DNA from: Saprospiraceae bacterium | GTDB lineage: Bacteria; Bacteroidota; Bacteroidia; Chitinophagales; Saprospiraceae | DNA length: 64,000 nucleotides | Assembly: GCA_013214355.1 (NCBI GenBank) | Contig: JABSSL010000003.1 | Span: 1-64,000, forward strand | Direction: 5' to 3' | In this document: positions 1 to 9,145 of the stretch, piece after piece | How positions within the stretch are numbered: position 1 is the stretch's first letter | Layout of the letters: each line of letters opens with the position of its first letter | Notes under the pieces: generated by a model | The model's database searches: none | Seen by the model: only the letters and a program-made list of their open reading frames with translations | What the model was told of the DNA's origin: nothing | Program-made: the position numbers and the translations under genes

Positions 1-3000
1 GATCCTGTACTTCCAGCGGCATGTTCACGCCCATCGCAGAATCGAGGTCGATCTGTCTCACCGTTTTGCCAAAGGCATCCCGGACGATCAGCTGAGCTGG
101 CTTATCCTGGAAGTTGTCCAAAACCAACTGCGCCTGTTCAGATGCTGGGTTCGGGAATACTTCCAAAGTTCCATTTTCTACGTCTCTAAGTCCGCTCCAA
201 GCAGTCAACTCTTCTGGCATAGCGGAGGTCGGATCTCTTAGGATTCCACCGGCTAAGGTACCACTTCCGGACAGCGTCACGTTCTTGAAAACCGCTTTAA
301 CTTCTGCACTGCCATTCAGACTGTAAGCCATCATACCGACGTAGATGCAGTCTTCTAGGTTAGTGTAGGTAATTCTATACAATAGTCTCCAGGAAACCCC
401 ATTGGTGCTGGTGTAGGATTTGATCTGGTTGCCTTGGCGAGTAATGCGAAGCCATTTCACGCGGCTTCTATTCGAACGAGACTGCGAAACGATGCCTCCA
501 TAACTAGCCCGATACTCTCTCCTGACGCTACGCGTAGAGAAATTCTTCAATACCCCAGCTCTTCTAGCCAAAGGATCTAGACTTTCTCTAGCCATTAAGC
601 CCGCGTAGCCACTGGTATTGATACTGGCGAGTTCTGCGGTTAAGGTACCGTCACCACAAAGTGGGTGATAGACATAGGTGGCTTTGTCCGGCTGTCGGAA
701 GGCGGGCCAGCAGCCATCAGAAGTTAGCGTAAAGCTTTCGTCATCGACATCGTAGTCAGAGGTCGTTTGGCCAGCACAGTTGAGGCTGCCATCATCCGGT
801 CCTTCAGACCAACCGCAAGGTAAGCCGATCACATCGACATAGGCGGTACAATCATCCTCATTGCCGGCTTCATCTTGGATTGTTACGGGAATGGCTACGG
901 TATTGCCTAGTTCTTCACAACCGATGGTCAAATCAGCCGAGACGAATGCTACAGAGCCGCAGTTGTCAGAGCTGGCAGCCTCATCCCACACCTGATTAAC
1001 ACTTAGGCTGATATCTTGCTCTCCATTGAAATCGATGGTCAGGTCTTTACAAACTGCCTGTGGATCTTCATCATCGTATACATCGACGTAATGAGAACAA
1101 GTTTCCTTATTGCCATAAATATCCTTGGCTCTCCACTGGACTTGGTATCTACCCACCGGGAAGAAACCACTGGGGTTAACCACTCGGCTAGACCAACTTC
1201 CCAAGGTACTGCCGTTTTCATCCACTGGGCGGTAGCGTGCCTTAAGCTGAGCTACTTCACAGTTATCGCTGGCAATGGCTGGGGTAAAGGTGATTTGGGC
1301 TCCGCATACCCCTGGATCGGTACCCATAGAGATATCTGCTGGGCAGTTGATCCGGGGATCTTCCGTATCGGTGACGGAGACAGTAAAGCTACAATCGACG
1401 GCTGGATTACCTGCTTTATCACTACCTGAATAGGTTACAGTAGTGGTACCCACCGGAAAGACAGCGCCAGGGATATGAGTAGCGTTGAAAGATTCCTCAG
1501 GGCAATTATCCTCAAATACCGGAGCGGTCCAGGTGGCAACAGCTCCGCAAGCTCCTTCGTCATTGAAGAGATTGATGGGATCAGGGCAATTGCTGAAGGT
1601 AGGCACCTCCGTATCATTGACGGTCACGGTAAATGCACAATTGCTGGCATCATTACCGGCTGCATCGCTACCTGAGTAGGTTACTACAGTCTGACCTACC
1701 GGGAAGAAATCGCCTGAATCGTAAGTTGAGCTAGAAATTGTACCTGGACAATTGTCATCAAAACTTGGTGCGGTCCAAGTCACATCAGCCCCACAGTCTC
1801 CGGTATCATTGCTGACGGAGATGTTACCAGGGCAGTTGCTGAAGCTCGGTGCTTCGGTATCATTGACGGTTACGGAAAAGCTGCAATCATCTGGATTGTC
1901 AAAATCATCTTTGACAGTAATTGTGACGGTAGTGGTACCGACATCAAATGCTGTACCTGGGGCCTGACTATAGCTGATATCGAGATTGTTATCACAATTA
2001 TCGCTGGCTGATGCAGGGCTAAAGTCCACGACTGCACTACACAGTCCAGGATCATTACTGACCGTGATGTCTGCCGGACAGGTAATGGAGGGGTTTTGGT
2101 TATCATTGACCGTGACCATCGCCGTACATGTAGCACTTAGGTTCCCATCGCTTACCGTTAGTTCAACCGTATGGGTACCTACGGCAAAAGGCCCACTGTC
2201 ATCTAAACTAAGCTGTAATGCATCTCCATCTGGATCACTGGAATTATCGTCTACCTGTGCTGGGGTAACACTGGCTTCGCAAGTATTCGGCGCTGTAGAA
2301 ACGGTAATATTCTTACAATTAGCTACTGGTGGTTGATTACAGGCGCCATTGGGATCATTGACCGTTACATCAACCGTGCAATCCCTTTCATTGCCATGAA
2401 TATCAAAGAAGAAAAATTTGACATCCAGATTTCCTACATCATCGCAGTTCAATGTTACTCTATCTGCATTTACATTGCCCGAAGTACCACAGTTATCGGT
2501 AAAGAAGGTAACGATATTAGTAAGGGCAAAATTAGTGAAGAAGGTATATTGTCCATCATTATCTAAATCTACACTAATAGCATTATTACAAGTAAGCTCT
2601 GGTGCTTCAAGGTCGTTTACTGTTACATCAAAGGAGCAGTTACCCATTCTGCCACTATCATCAGTAGCTGTCACATTTACCGTTGTCGTACCTACATCAA
2701 ATGCTGTACCCGGGTTTTGACTATAAGTAATAGCTACATCACTGTCGCAATTGTCGGTGGCCGAAGCCGTAAAAGGGACTACTGCACTACAAATCCCCGG
2801 ATCACTATTGGAAACAATATCAGCAGGACAGCTTACTATTGGAGCGATGTTGTCCCTTGCTTCTATGGTAGGATTTTTGACTATAGATTCACACCCATTT
2901 GCATCCTTGATACGAGCCTGATAAGTTCCAGCTGCCAGGTTGGTAAAACTAGCTGAGGCCTGATAGCTGTCCCCATTATCAATTGAATACAGGTAGGGGG

Positions 3001-3769
3001 CGGTACCCCCTACCGGATCTACTATTATAATGGCGCCACCATTAGCACCTGGGCAAGTTGAAACAGAAGCTGCTTCGAAGGTTAGATTAGGGCAAAGTAT
3101 ACCCCTGATGCGAATATTATCAAAACCAAATTCTTGTTGCCGCCAACAGTTAGTTCGAACCCGAACTTGCAAACTAGTTCCTGTTACCGGAATAGGGAAA
3201 GTGAAATCGGCAAAGGTCCCTGTAACTTCGGTGCCGAATGGCCCAAAGGTCACAAGATTATTATCCGTATCCTGTTTCAATTGCCCACCAAACTCCGCTG
3301 TGGGGTTGTTGCCCCTGAACAAACCGATGATGTTCCATCCGGTATCATCCATGTTGTATTCCACCATGATAAAATTATCCTTTGTCCATTGATTCTCTCC
3401 AAAGCGACTCATGCCCAAAGCTATTTGGACGTCGAGGAGGCTATAGGAAGAAACATTTAAGGCATTTAGCGTAACAAAACCGTCCTTGTTCCATCTAAAA
3501 CGCAAAGATTCTTGCGTATTCTCTCCAGCCCAATACCATGAGCCATCTCTAGTCCCTGCTCCGATAGTCTCTGCGTGTTGGGGGGCTGGATTCAGATTGG
3601 TTGGGCCCCACCAAGCTCGGAGAGCCGGGTTATCGTCTAATTCGGTCTCGTAGCGGATACCTCTTCCATCGGTCTCGAAGCTCTCCTGTAGTAGCGTGAC
3701 CTGAGCCGTGCTTTGGAAGTGAAGAAAAACTGCACAAAGCAGTAGAAATAGTGACTTAATCTGGTTCAT
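1..3769 (-). CDS. Giant secreted HYR-repeat protein with C-terminal T9SS sorting domain (3' end cut by window edge)
   Basis: An open frame of about 1256 codons runs leftward from ATG at 3769 and leaves the window without a stop. Residues 1-24 form a signal peptide (MNQIKSLFLLLCAVFLHFQS). An N-terminal beta-sandwich region follows, then a SprB-like repeat (ending in GTYQARIKDANGC), then about six HYR repeats plus two degenerate ones. The HYR units are recognisable by CPADI..S.DPG.C at their start and VGTTTV.. and TVND at their end. Nucleotides about 780-265 encode a concanavalin-like module also found in the protein at 59331-61661. The last visible residues (EVFPNPASEQAQLVL) open a type-A T9SS sorting domain. 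HYR repeats are immunoglobulin-like folds in extracellular and adhesive proteins. A surface or adhesive role is inferred; no ligand can be named. The upstream region is weakly promoter-like only. Confidence 0.85.
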   Translation of the reverse strand, partial: MNQIKSLFLLLCAVFLHFQSTAQVTLLQESFETDGRGIRYETELDDNPALRAWWGPTNLNPAPQHAETIGAGTRDGSWYWAGENTQESLRFRWNKDGFVTLNALNVSSYSLLDVQIALGMSRFGENQWTKDNFIMVEYNMDDTGWNIIGLFRGNNPTAEFGGQLKQDTDNNLVTFGPFGTEVTGTFADFTFPIPVTGTSLQVRVRTNCWRQQEFGFDNIRIRGILCPNLTFEAASVSTCPGANGGAIIIVDPVGGTAPYLYSIDNGDSYQASASFTNLAAGTYQARIKDANGCESIVKNPTIEARDNIAPIVSCPADIVSNSDPGICSAVVPFTASATDNCDSDVAITYSQNPGTAFDVGTTTVNVTATDDSGRMGNCSFDVTVNDLEAPELTCNNAISVDLDNDGQYTFFTNFALTNIVTFFTDNCGTSGNVNADRVTLNCDDVGNLDVKFFFFDIHGNERDCTVDVTVNDPNGACNQPPVANCKNITVSTAPNTCEASVTPAQVDDNSSDPDGDALQLSLDDSGPFAVGTHTVELTVSDGNLSATCTAMVTVNDNQNPSITCPADITVSNDPGLCSAVVDFSPASASDNCDNNLDISYSQAPGTAFDVGTTTVTITVKDDFDNPDDCSFSVTVNDTEAPSFSNCPGNISVSNDTGDCGADVTWTAPSFDDNCPGTISSSTYDSGDFFPVGQTVVTYSGSDAAGNDASNCAFTVTVNDTEVPTFSNCPDPINLFNDEGACGAVATWTAPVFEDNCPEESFNATHIPGAVFPVGTTTVTYSGSDKAGNPAVDCSFTVSVTDTEDPRINCPADISMGTDPGVCGAQITFTPAIASDNCEVAQLKARYRPVDENGSTLGSWSSRVVNPSGFFPVGRYQVQWRAKDIYGNKETCSHYVDVYDDEDPQAVCKDLTIDFNGEQDISLSVNQVWDEAASSDNCGSVAFVSADLTIGCEELGNTVAIPVTIQDEAGNEDDCTAYVDVIGLPCGWSEGPDDGSLNCAGQTTSDYDVDDESFTLTSDGCWPAFRQPDKATYVYHPLCGDGTLTAELASINTSGYAGLMARESLDPLARRAGVLKNFSTRSVRREYRASYGGIVSQSRSNRSRVKWLRITRQGNQIKSYTSTNGVSWRLLYRITYTNLEDCIYVGMMAYSLNGSAEVKAVFKNVTLSGSGTLAGGILRDPTSAMPEELTAWSGLRDVENGTLEVFPNPASEQAQLVLDNFQDKPAQLIVRDAFGKTVRQIDLDSAMGVNMPLEVQD

Positions 3770-4333
3770 AGTAACTATGGAGTTTAAACAATTGTGTTTT
3801 AGTATTATACAATAGCATTCCCGCCTAGTGCTCGATTTTGAGCATAGACATATGGTTTTCACAGCTGCTGGGCCGGAAGGAGACTTTAGCAATAGGGGGT
3901 TGAAATGTAGGTGAGTTTGAAGGCTTTAATCCTATGTTCGGATTGCCATCAAAACCTGCTAATATTTGGAAGGAAAAATCTTAGATAGGGAAAAAAATTA
4001 AGGAACACGAATATAAAAAAAACATTTTCGTCCCATAACGCTAATGGATTAAACCTTCCTGAAAAGACCTTCGAAGCCCAAATTTGCTGAAGGCGTCATC
4101 TTCAAAGACTATATTCCAGTGATAACCTTGAAGATTGGGGGTAGCACTTTAATCGTTTTCATCTTTAAGTTAAGTAGTGCGACAAAAGATATTCCTAATT
4201 TTCAGCTGCGTCTTTTGCGGCCATTCATCGTTAGTAAAACTCTCACGTAGCCTACGGCTATGCTTGATTTTACTGCCTCGTCTGACCTCAAAATTCATCA
4301 CCTGAAAATTCACGACTACTTTTGTCACACTAC
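3770..4333. other. Intergenic region holding a decayed gene fragment
   Basis: This 564-bp stretch separates the HYR-protein start from the end of the serine hydrolase gene. It has no credible complete gene. It contains the hydrolase fragment described at 4075-4163. A small inverted repeat lies at 3831-3846 (TGCTC/GAGCA arms). The stretch 4190-4330 (CGTAGCCTACGGCTATGC and neighbours) looks like interspersed intergenic repeat sequence, but only a genome-wide search could show that. Confidence 0.5.
4075..4163 (-). pseudogene. Decayed fragment of a beta-lactamase-family paralogue
   Basis: Positions 4075-4139 align without gaps to 4491-4555, inside the neighbouring serine hydrolase gene, with about 55 of 65 bases identical by eye. 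On the minus strand the fragment reads PNLQGYHWNIVFEDDAFSKF against PNFQSYHWDVVFEDGDFTKF in the intact protein. Just upstream, 4146-4163 matches 5745-5762 (16 of 18 bases), which lies ahead of the intact gene. This suggests a duplicate copy that lost nearly all of its interior. The fragment has no start, active site or continuing frame. The duplication is seen in the sequence; the deletion history is inferred. Confidence 0.6.
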
Positions 4334-5689
4334 TTAGGATTTCTTTGAACTTTCATTAAAATGCGCAAGCAAGGCCAAGCTTCTGACAAGATGAGCCATG
4401 TTCATGTTATTCTGTGTTTCGTCCTTGTTCGCACTAAAGAAAGCAATAACCAGTCTCTTTTCTGGAGATATGTAAACACACTGGCCGCCCAGCCCAAACT
4501 TGGTAAAGTCGCCATCTTCAAAGACTACATCCCAGTGATAACTTTGGAAATTGGGACCTTGACCTGCAAAAAACTTTCCCCACAAACGCTCACCGGTTCC
4601 ACCCTCTGATCTGAATAGTTCTTTATCTCCTGTATGGATTTGACTTAGGTATCTTTCTGTGGCAATCTTGGTAGTAGCGTCATCAGTAAAGGCCAAGCCG
4701 TATCGGGCAAGATCTCTCAAACGCATGAGGATAGTACCGTAACTTCCAGCAACTCCGGTACTAGATAGTGTGACTCGAGCGTCATCCTCAGCGCCAATTT
4801 TTGACCATATATATTGCTGCACCAACGCATGAAAGGGTTGGGAGGATACGCTTTCAGCGATGGCTGTCAGAATAGCAGAGTTAGCGGAAGTATAATCATA
4901 AGTTTGCCCAGCTGGTTCATATTCTCCAGCATTGGCCAATAGTTCCATAAAGCTTTCCTCAAAACCTGAGTCTGGCGCCGGAAAATATTCAGAATGCTGT
5001 AGCAATTTGTAGAAACAATGGTTAGGGTCTGTAAATGAGATCCGATCCGGCACATGCTCCCGGCAGTTGATTCCCGAGGCCATTCTCAGTAATTGCTCAA
5101 TGGTAACCTGTTCCAAAGGCTTTCCTTGAAACTCTGGTAGATATTTTCCAATCGGATCCTGTTCGTTCAGCTTTCCTTCATCTGCCAAATTTGCGATTAC
5201 TGTTCCGATAAATGATTTACTTACTGATCCCAAAAAATGCCTATCTGCGGGATCCATTTCAGGATATCTTTCATATACGATCTCACCTTTGTGGAGAACC
5301 ATTACACCGCTGACCTGCTTGTTTTCACAGATTTGATCGAGGGAGGTTTCTTTTTCAAAGAAAGGACTGGTCAGCACCTCTTGTCCCAGCGTACTACTGA
5401 TGTTCTCTGGAAGCGCTCTGGTTTTGGTACTTCCTTTTTCTATCAAGACGGTCGGTAAATAGTTTTCTAGATGGCTAAATATCTCTGTGCTGTGAGCACC
5501 TCTCCCTTCTATCCATTCTGGAGCGGTAAAACTTACTTTCTGTTCATCTGGAGTTGGAATTTTTCTTGATGCTACGGCTGCCGCTATCTTGTCTTCTAGG
5601 GTAAGCTCTTTAACTTGTTGCTTGCACCCAAGAACCAGCAACATAGTAAAAAGGAGAAGTGAATGCAATCGTATGCTGTGGGTTGACAT
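4334..5689 (-). CDS. Serine hydrolase lipoprotein of the beta-lactamase/esterase family
   Basis: The 451-residue protein starts with a lipoprotein signal; the lipobox cysteine is Cys22 in LVLGC. It then carries a class C beta-lactamase-like fold (Pfam Beta-lactamase). The SxxK motif is S155-V-S-K158, with Ser155 as the expected nucleophile. The tyrosine motif lies at 264-270 (YDYTSAN). The third motif region is GLGGQ near residue 400, in place of the KTG of true beta-lactamases. In this family most members are esterases, peptidases or amidases rather than antibiotic-degrading enzymes, and the missing KTG fits that. It is probably anchored in the periplasm or outer membrane. The gene stands alone, with a degenerate copy of its 3' part 350 bp downstream. 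Substrate unknown. Confidence 0.85.
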   Translation of the reverse strand: MSTHSIRLHSLLLFTMLLVLGCKQQVKELTLEDKIAAAVASRKIPTPDEQKVSFTAPEWIEGRGAHSTEIFSHLENYLPTVLIEKGSTKTRALPENISSTLGQEVLTSPFFEKETSLDQICENKQVSGVMVLHKGEIVYERYPEMDPADRHFLGSVSKSFIGTVIANLADEGKLNEQDPIGKYLPEFQGKPLEQVTIEQLLRMASGINCREHVPDRISFTDPNHCFYKLLQHSEYFPAPDSGFEESFMELLANAGEYEPAGQTYDYTSANSAILTAIAESVSSQPFHALVQQYIWSKIGAEDDARVTLSSTGVAGSYGTILMRLRDLARYGLAFTDDATTKIATERYLSQIHTGDKELFRSEGGTGERLWGKFFAGQGPNFQSYHWDVVFEDGDFTKFGLGGQCVYISPEKRLVIAFFSANKDETQNNMNMAHLVRSLALLAHFNESSKKS

Positions 5690-5943
5690 ATTTTCTTTTT
5701 GTGATAGTCAGTAGGCTGTGTCCCGTAGTAAAACTGAGGCCATTACCTTAATCATTTTCATCCTAATGATCTTGCTTGGTAGATTAGGTTTCACCCTTAA
5801 AGTTAGGAGGGAAGGCAGCCAGATGCGTTGGCTATTGTCTAAAGGGTAGGAATTATTGTCTAAGTGGTAAGTAGGAGAGGATGAGCGGGAAGAAGGGGAT
5901 TTCTTGTTTGGATAAGTATTTGCACACACAGTCATAAGGGCTT

Positions 5944-6498
5944 CTAGGCCTCTGTTCTGAGCTTGTGCTTGACCCAGCGAAGCAACGAGATCACTCCGAT
6001 TGTCATACCAATGGCAAGGGCATTGAATAGGATGTCATTGGGGTCGAAAACTCTATTGGGAATTAAGCCTTGGAGTATTTCATCGAACAATCCCAAGGGA
6101 AAGGCTAAAAGAAAGGTTGCCAAATAAGGGGAGACGAGTAGCTGTCTCTGTTTGGAACGCTCCTGCAGCGCATTGAGTATGAAAATACTTAAAGCACTGT
6201 ACTCGATGAGGTGGCTCCGCTCGGGAAGACCTAATCTAAGGAAGAACATTCCGCAGACGGCAATCAGCGACAACCAGATGATGATTTCCAATACATGAGG
6301 CTTCGATTGCCAGCCCTGCAGGACTACCGCAAGAGCTAGCGTCAGCATCCCCCCAAGAAAAATCACAGCTTGGAGATCTTGACTCGAAAGCAGCCTTCTG
6401 AGTGGCTGACCAATGAAGAGTGTGGACAAGATGGTAGTAGCTACCAGCAGGGCCAATAGCCAAAAACGTTTCTCTTGCGTGGAGGTAAATAGAGACAT
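5944..6498 (-). CDS. VanZ-like family membrane protein
   Basis: This 184-residue integral membrane protein has about five hydrophobic segments (near 12-30, 38-60, 68-85, 105-135 and 150-172). The VanZ-like signature is visible: HLIEYSALSIFIL around residue 97, then FDEILQGLIPNRVFDPNDILFN, which matches the family's E.xQ...P.R..d..D...N pattern. VanZ-like proteins are widespread. The original VanZ gives low teicoplanin resistance by an unknown mechanism, so no specific reaction can be assigned. It lies 56 bp downstream of the sterol desaturase/CDGSH gene on the same strand and may be cotranscribed with it. Confidence 0.75.
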   Translation of the reverse strand: MSLFTSTQEKRFWLLALLVATTILSTLFIGQPLRRLLSSQDLQAVIFLGGMLTLALAVVLQGWQSKPHVLEIIIWLSLIAVCGMFFLRLGLPERSHLIEYSALSIFILNALQERSKQRQLLVSPYLATFLLAFPLGLFDEILQGLIPNRVFDPNDILFNALAIGMTIGVISLLRWVKHKLRTEA

Positions 6499-6554
6499 TA
6501 GGCTGTAATTATATGATCCTTATCCAATGTCTTATGCTGTAGCCAATCCTAATC

Positions 6555-7658
6555 TTACTTCACTTCGGGATTTGCTTTAATCAAGTCTAGATGCGTGTTA
6601 TCACAAAAAGGTCCCACCTTCGACTGTTTACAGTTGCACAACTTCATCTTCTGCTTCTTTTCCAGGGTAAAAGCGATCGGTGTGAATTTGCTGCCATGGT
6701 GTGACCCATCGCAGAAGGGTTGATTTTTGCTGAACCCGCATTGGCACCAGAGATGGGTTCCGGCTTCGAGCTCCACTTGCACAGCTTCCAAGCTGGCTGT
6801 TTTCTCCCGTTGAAAGTCACGCCCTATTTCACTCCCCTCCTTTTTTGACCGTACGAAGGGGTAAAAAAGGTGAGCCGACCAGCTATCCTTGGGGTCGGTT
6901 TGTAAGCCTAATTCGGTAGGGAATTGGCGGGTAAAGGTAGCGGTGCCAAAAAGCTGATCCCAGATAGAGAAGGCATTGCCGAAGTTTCCATTGGGATCAC
7001 TGATGTTATCTGCTTTGGATTTGCCATGGTGGGCATAGTGAAAAGCGGGGGTGATAATGATTCGTTCGACGATCCACATCACGGGACTTAAGAACTTGAT
7101 CCGATATAGATATTCATCCCATTTCCAGGTACTGTGTGAGCTGGTAACGATCAATTGCTTGAAGATCAAACCCATTACCGTGGCTGGAATCATCCCGAGA
7201 AAGGTGCAGATGGCCACCCACCAGATATTGGGAAGGAAAAGGTAATAGAGCCATGAGTTTCTCCAGGAAACCATTACGCCCATTTCCTCTGCGGCGTGAT
7301 GAGGGCGATGGTGCTTCCATAAGAAGTCGTATTCGTGCGCAGAGCGGTGATACCAGTATTGGGCCAGATCATCCACCAAAACGTACAAGGGAACAGCAAT
7401 CCACCAACTCAGTCCAGCCCAACTGTTGTAAGCATCTGGAAATACAGTTTTTCCGAAATAGATGATACCGAAAAGCACGATATAGCTATTGATACTCAAT
7501 AAAAAGAAGCTCAAGAATTCCATGATCCAGTCGTCCCGGGTCCTTTTGGTGCCTTTGTAGTGCCCACCAAAGGTTTCAATGGCTCCAAAAAATAGGAGAG
7601 TGACTAATACCACGTGTTTTCCGGAATCCGGATCATTCAACCAATCTGAGATTACCAT
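6555..7658 (-). CDS. Fatty acid hydroxylase/sterol desaturase-family enzyme fused to two CDGSH iron-sulfur domains
   Basis: The 367-residue protein has four to five membrane segments and the eight-histidine di-iron site of the fatty acid hydroxylase superfamily: HRSAH at 104-108, HHRPHH at 116-121 and HYAHH at 207-211. Residues about 285-360 form an added tail with two CDGSH-type 2Fe-2S sites. The first is C305-x-C307 with C316-D-G-S-H320; the second is C341-x-C343 with C352-D-N-T-H356, where Asn replaces Gly. The family hydroxylates or desaturates lipids using O2 and an external electron donor. The tail may supply electrons in cis, which is inference. It is followed by the VanZ-like gene and preceded, 28 bp away, by the DUF1254/1214-like gene, so an operon is likely. 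Substrate unknown; sterols, carotenoids and acyl chains are all possible. Confidence 0.85.
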   Translation of the reverse strand: MVISDWLNDPDSGKHVVLVTLLFFGAIETFGGHYKGTKRTRDDWIMEFLSFFLLSINSYIVLFGIIYFGKTVFPDAYNSWAGLSWWIAVPLYVLVDDLAQYWYHRSAHEYDFLWKHHRPHHAAEEMGVMVSWRNSWLYYLFLPNIWWVAICTFLGMIPATVMGLIFKQLIVTSSHSTWKWDEYLYRIKFLSPVMWIVERIIITPAFHYAHHGKSKADNISDPNGNFGNAFSIWDQLFGTATFTRQFPTELGLQTDPKDSWSAHLFYPFVRSKKEGSEIGRDFQREKTASLEAVQVELEAGTHLWCQCGFSKNQPFCDGSHHGSKFTPIAFTLEKKQKMKLCNCKQSKVGPFCDNTHLDLIKANPEVK

Positions 7659-7686
7659 ATTGCTTATCGTTCAATGTGATTAAAAA

Positions 7687-8964
7687 CTACTGTTCTCCTA
7701 CTTGTACTTGTTGAGTGCTATATTCCATTAGAAAATCTTCCTTTGACATCCTAAGCCCCTGTGGTGCATAATCCCCCATAAACTTTTGCCCCTCTGTAGA
7801 TTCAAATTCAGTCATCCCTTCAGAGATCGGAGGAACGTCATCGATTTGAGCTTCAAACTCAGGATTAGCGAGCATGTGTCTGAATAGGATGAAGCCCTTT
7901 TGCCAAGGCATATTCCATTCCATGAAATTATAAGCTAGGGCTTGGGCTTGCGCTTCCACGGCCTCGTCGGGACTGGCTAAGACAATATTGACATAACCGT
8001 CGGCATCCAGTATTGCCTCTTCATCCTTCAGGGCATTGAAGTTGTAGGTGGCGGCGTTGCCAAGGTTGAAGGACCAATATCGCACATCCGTCTGATTGAT
8101 ATCCTCAGGGCCATGGGTATAGGAAGGGGATTTAAATCGAAATACAAATACCTCGTCTTCCTTTTTGGTGATGGCTGCGAGTAAGTATCGATTGTCATTA
8201 TTCTCAATATATCCTCTGGTATCAATGGCGTGAAAGGGGAGGGAGTAGTATTTTTTATTGCTACTAGGGCCATCCAAGGAGACGGTATTTTCGGTTTGAA
8301 ATACTAATCCCAAGCGCTTGACCATGCCGGGTAGGCTTACTCTTCTCACAATACTGCGTAGATTCAAAGCCGTCGGCAGGCGCACGGGCTTAAAGGCCAC
8401 CGTTTTTGCTTCTCCTTTGATCGTAAAGGCTTCCACGGTAGGAAACTCCACTCCGCCAAAGTCATCAATATTATAGTCGTACAAGCGGATCACCATCAAC
8501 AATAGTTTCACATCATCTCGGAAGGGGAGGAGATTGGGAAGGTTCTGGGCTTTATGCTTGGCTGGTACAATATGTACAGTGAAGTTCTCGCCTACCTCGG
8601 CGCTATCCTTATGCACCAGGAAAGGATTGGGCTTTCCCGAGTCGGTTTCAATCTGGTAATCTACCAGGGAGCCTTGCGTAGCATTGTCGCCAAGACTGTA
8701 GACATTAAAGCTGAAATAGCGCGTATCCGGAAACTTCCCCTTGATCCGGAAGGCCATGTCGTTATCGGTCCGAGCTAAGGTATAAGTGAAGTAGTTGGCA
8801 TATTGGTCTGGTAAGATACCGACGGTCGTGTCCCGGCCAATGTAGGATTCCCAGACGGTATTATCTGGTTCAAGACTGCCGGCGTTCAGTTTTTTCTCCA
8901 GAATGAACCAGCCGATTGCCAATAGGAGTAGTAGCCCACCTAGGAAATAAAGTAGTCTCTTCAT
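7687..8964 (-). CDS. Membrane-anchored protein resembling the DUF1254/DUF1214 family
   Basis: ATG at 8964 (MKRLLYFLGG) begins the hydrophobic anchor directly. A longer frame to 8991 adds nine hydrophilic residues and is less likely. The roughly 425-residue product has one N-terminal membrane segment and a large soluble domain. Motifs RYFSFNVYSLGDN near 85 and IETDSGKPNPF resemble DUF1254/DUF1214 proteins, where N-[VI]-Y and an NPF-type turn recur. No catalytic residues can be assigned. It is the first gene of the apparent run that continues into the hydroxylase-CDGSH fusion, so a role in the same lipid or hydrophobic-compound pathway is plausible. Family placement is from memory of motifs and moderately certain. 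Confidence 0.6.
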   Translation of the reverse strand: MKRLLYFLGGLLLLLAIGWFILEKKLNAGSLEPDNTVWESYIGRDTTVGILPDQYANYFTYTLARTDNDMAFRIKGKFPDTRYFSFNVYSLGDNATQGSLVDYQIETDSGKPNPFLVHKDSAEVGENFTVHIVPAKHKAQNLPNLLPFRDDVKLLLMVIRLYDYNIDDFGGVEFPTVEAFTIKGEAKTVAFKPVRLPTALNLRSIVRRVSLPGMVKRLGLVFQTENTVSLDGPSSNKKYYSLPFHAIDTRGYIENNDNRYLLAAITKKEDEVFVFRFKSPSYTHGPEDINQTDVRYWSFNLGNAATYNFNALKDEEAILDADGYVNIVLASPDEAVEAQAQALAYNFMEWNMPWQKGFILFRHMLANPEFEAQIDDVPPISEGMTEFESTEGQKFMGDYAPQGLRMSKEDFLMEYSTQQVQVGEQ

Positions 8965-9112
8965 TGTGTTTGAATGCTTAAGTGGTGTCACAATGGCAAT
9001 CGGGATCTATCTATTGTCACACTACCTACTAGTCTAAAAGCTACTAAATTTTACTCATATTGTGGGCATCCTTCCCTTAAGGGCTTGCTTCTGGCGCTCT
9101 AGATTCTTATTA

Positions 9113-9137
9113 CCGGATGACTAATGTCAACATCCGG
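9113..9137 (-). terminator. Weak hairpin after the acyl-CoA synthetase gene
   Basis: CCGGATG (9113-9119) pairs with CATCCGG (9131-9137) over an 11-nt loop, 9 bp past the stop of the leftward gene. No clear U-tract follows, so terminator function is uncertain. Confidence 0.3.
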
Positions 9138-9145
9138 GTGATCAT

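Noticed and set aside
1016-2956. Several open frames of 60-140 codons on the plus strand across 114-3460
   Set aside because: They lie opposite the continuous HYR-protein frame, whose repeated motifs read cleanly on the minus strand. The plus frames are shadows of those repeats.
5708-5935. 75-codon leftward frame
   Set aside because: Low-complexity serine/proline composition, no domain, and it falls in the leader of the serine hydrolase gene.
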